Assembly: GCA_963921425.1 (NCBI GenBank)
Contig: OY992840.1
Span: forward strand, 17,400,621 to 17,464,620
Direction: 5' to 3'
From: Dryas octopetala
Lineage: Eukaryota > Streptophyta > Magnoliopsida > Rosales > Rosaceae
DNA length: 64,000 nt
The number at the start of each line of letters is the position of its first letter. Within the stretch, counting starts at the first letter, position 1. The notes beneath the pieces were generated by a model, which did not search any database, was not told where the DNA came from, and saw only the letters and a list, made by a program, of their open reading frames with translations. Both the position numbers and the translations under genes were made by a program. Of the stretch, positions 63,801 through 64,000 are shown piece after piece.

Positions 63801-64000
63801 ACTTTATTAGCTTATGCTAATTCAGGCGATTGATTGTTGTCTCTCAAGAAAAGAAGACATACCATCGCACCTCCACCAAGCAATAATTGCACATGCAGGC
63901 GACGGTTTGGCCTCTTCCAAGATCCTTCAGTTTTTGAAACTTTAACAGTAACAATTGAAGATTGAAGCTCAGCTTCATAGTGTGTCAACAAGAATCCACC
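57895..64000 (-). CDS. HGL1: Heteroglycan glucosidase 1-like GH31 protein (C-terminal part, gene continues past right edge)
   Basis: Only the last third is in the window. Exons on minus: >64000-63863, 63771-63663, 63037-62882, 61319-61217, 59556-59383, 58871-58726, 58088-57895 (stop TAG), giving about 340 aa in one continuous phase. The sequence matches the C-terminal beta-sandwich region I recall for Arabidopsis HGL1 (At3g23640, about 990 aa): RPNRRLHVQLLLGGGAM, DTWGKDGEVLQILIPSE, VVPWIGGRIISMMHIPSG, VEVNGYEEFSGTEYRSAGC, GDIGGGLVLQRQIHI, VGAGSGGFSRLVCLRVHPMF, FDVSQVYKCLIHWGSGTVNL. GH31 enzymes are alpha-glucosidases. The catalytic domain with its Asp nucleophile lies beyond the window, so activity cannot be judged here. 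The visible exons are intact. The introns contain a probable copia solo LTR (60170-60655) and nothing else I recognise. Confidence 0.92.
60170..60655 (+). mobile_element. Probable copia-type solo LTR relic
   Basis: In an HGL1-like intron. It has the order of signals typical of copia LTRs on plus: a TG start near 60173, a doubled 37-bp phrase (CTTAGTTGGTTTAGGATTCAC), CTATAAATAAGG as a TATA region, CTTGTAATC as a poly(A)-signal region, then GGGGACGTACGCAAAGTTAG and CTTGTGTTGTGTGTG near the end. No coding part or second LTR is seen and no target duplication could be set. Old, and antisense to the host gene. Confidence 0.5.

Overview
The window is nuclear DNA of a flowering plant, almost certainly a eudicot. 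It has AT-rich intergenic DNA and introns, GT-AG introns, plant LINE, copia and TRIM relics, and proteins that match Arabidopsis families closely when exons are joined by eye. The BAHD gene at about 29-31 kb reads very much like the fruit-ester alcohol acyltransferases of apple and relatives, so I infer Rosaceae. Ten genes in 64 kb suggests a compact genome such as Prunus or Fragaria. All homology calls are from memory of the families; no search was run.

Layout from left to right: (1) a FEI1/FEI2-type LRR receptor kinase on the minus strand (90-10721, 13 coding exons, 595 aa), with a leader reaching about 12.4 kb and introns full of LINE, copia and TRIM relics; (2) ribosomal protein L13 on plus (14804-16145, 207 aa); (3) a 68-aa ZNF706-like zinc-finger protein on plus (17469-21399) with a 3.7-kb intron holding an antisense copia relic; (4) a UPF0114 membrane protein on plus (23243-26850, 265 aa); (5) a GT-3a/GT-3b trihelix factor on minus (27297-28267, 283 aa), head-to-head with (6) an alcohol acyltransferase on plus (28955-31384); (7) a 5-kb array of tandem repeats with an oppositely oriented left arm (about 31.6-36.65 kb); (8) a phytochrome-interacting ankyrin protein on plus (37789-40552, 174 aa); (9) an intronless F-box/kelch gene of the SKIP25/KUF1 type on plus (41617-42843, 408 aa); (10) RecQ helicase RECQL2 on minus (44188-56649, 20 exons, 705 aa); (11) the C-terminal third of a GH31 heteroglycan glucosidase (HGL1 type) on minus, running off the right edge.

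The genes are ordinary conserved plant genes of varied function, not an operon-like system. FEI1, KUF1 and RECQL2 lie close together on Arabidopsis chromosome 1 by my recollection, so the window probably keeps an old syntenic block. The least explained structure is the repeat array after the acyltransferase. It has about 25 monomers of about 172 bp built from a roughly 20-bp sub-unit, with monomer lengths that differ in steps of about 20 bp and a short inverted arm in front.
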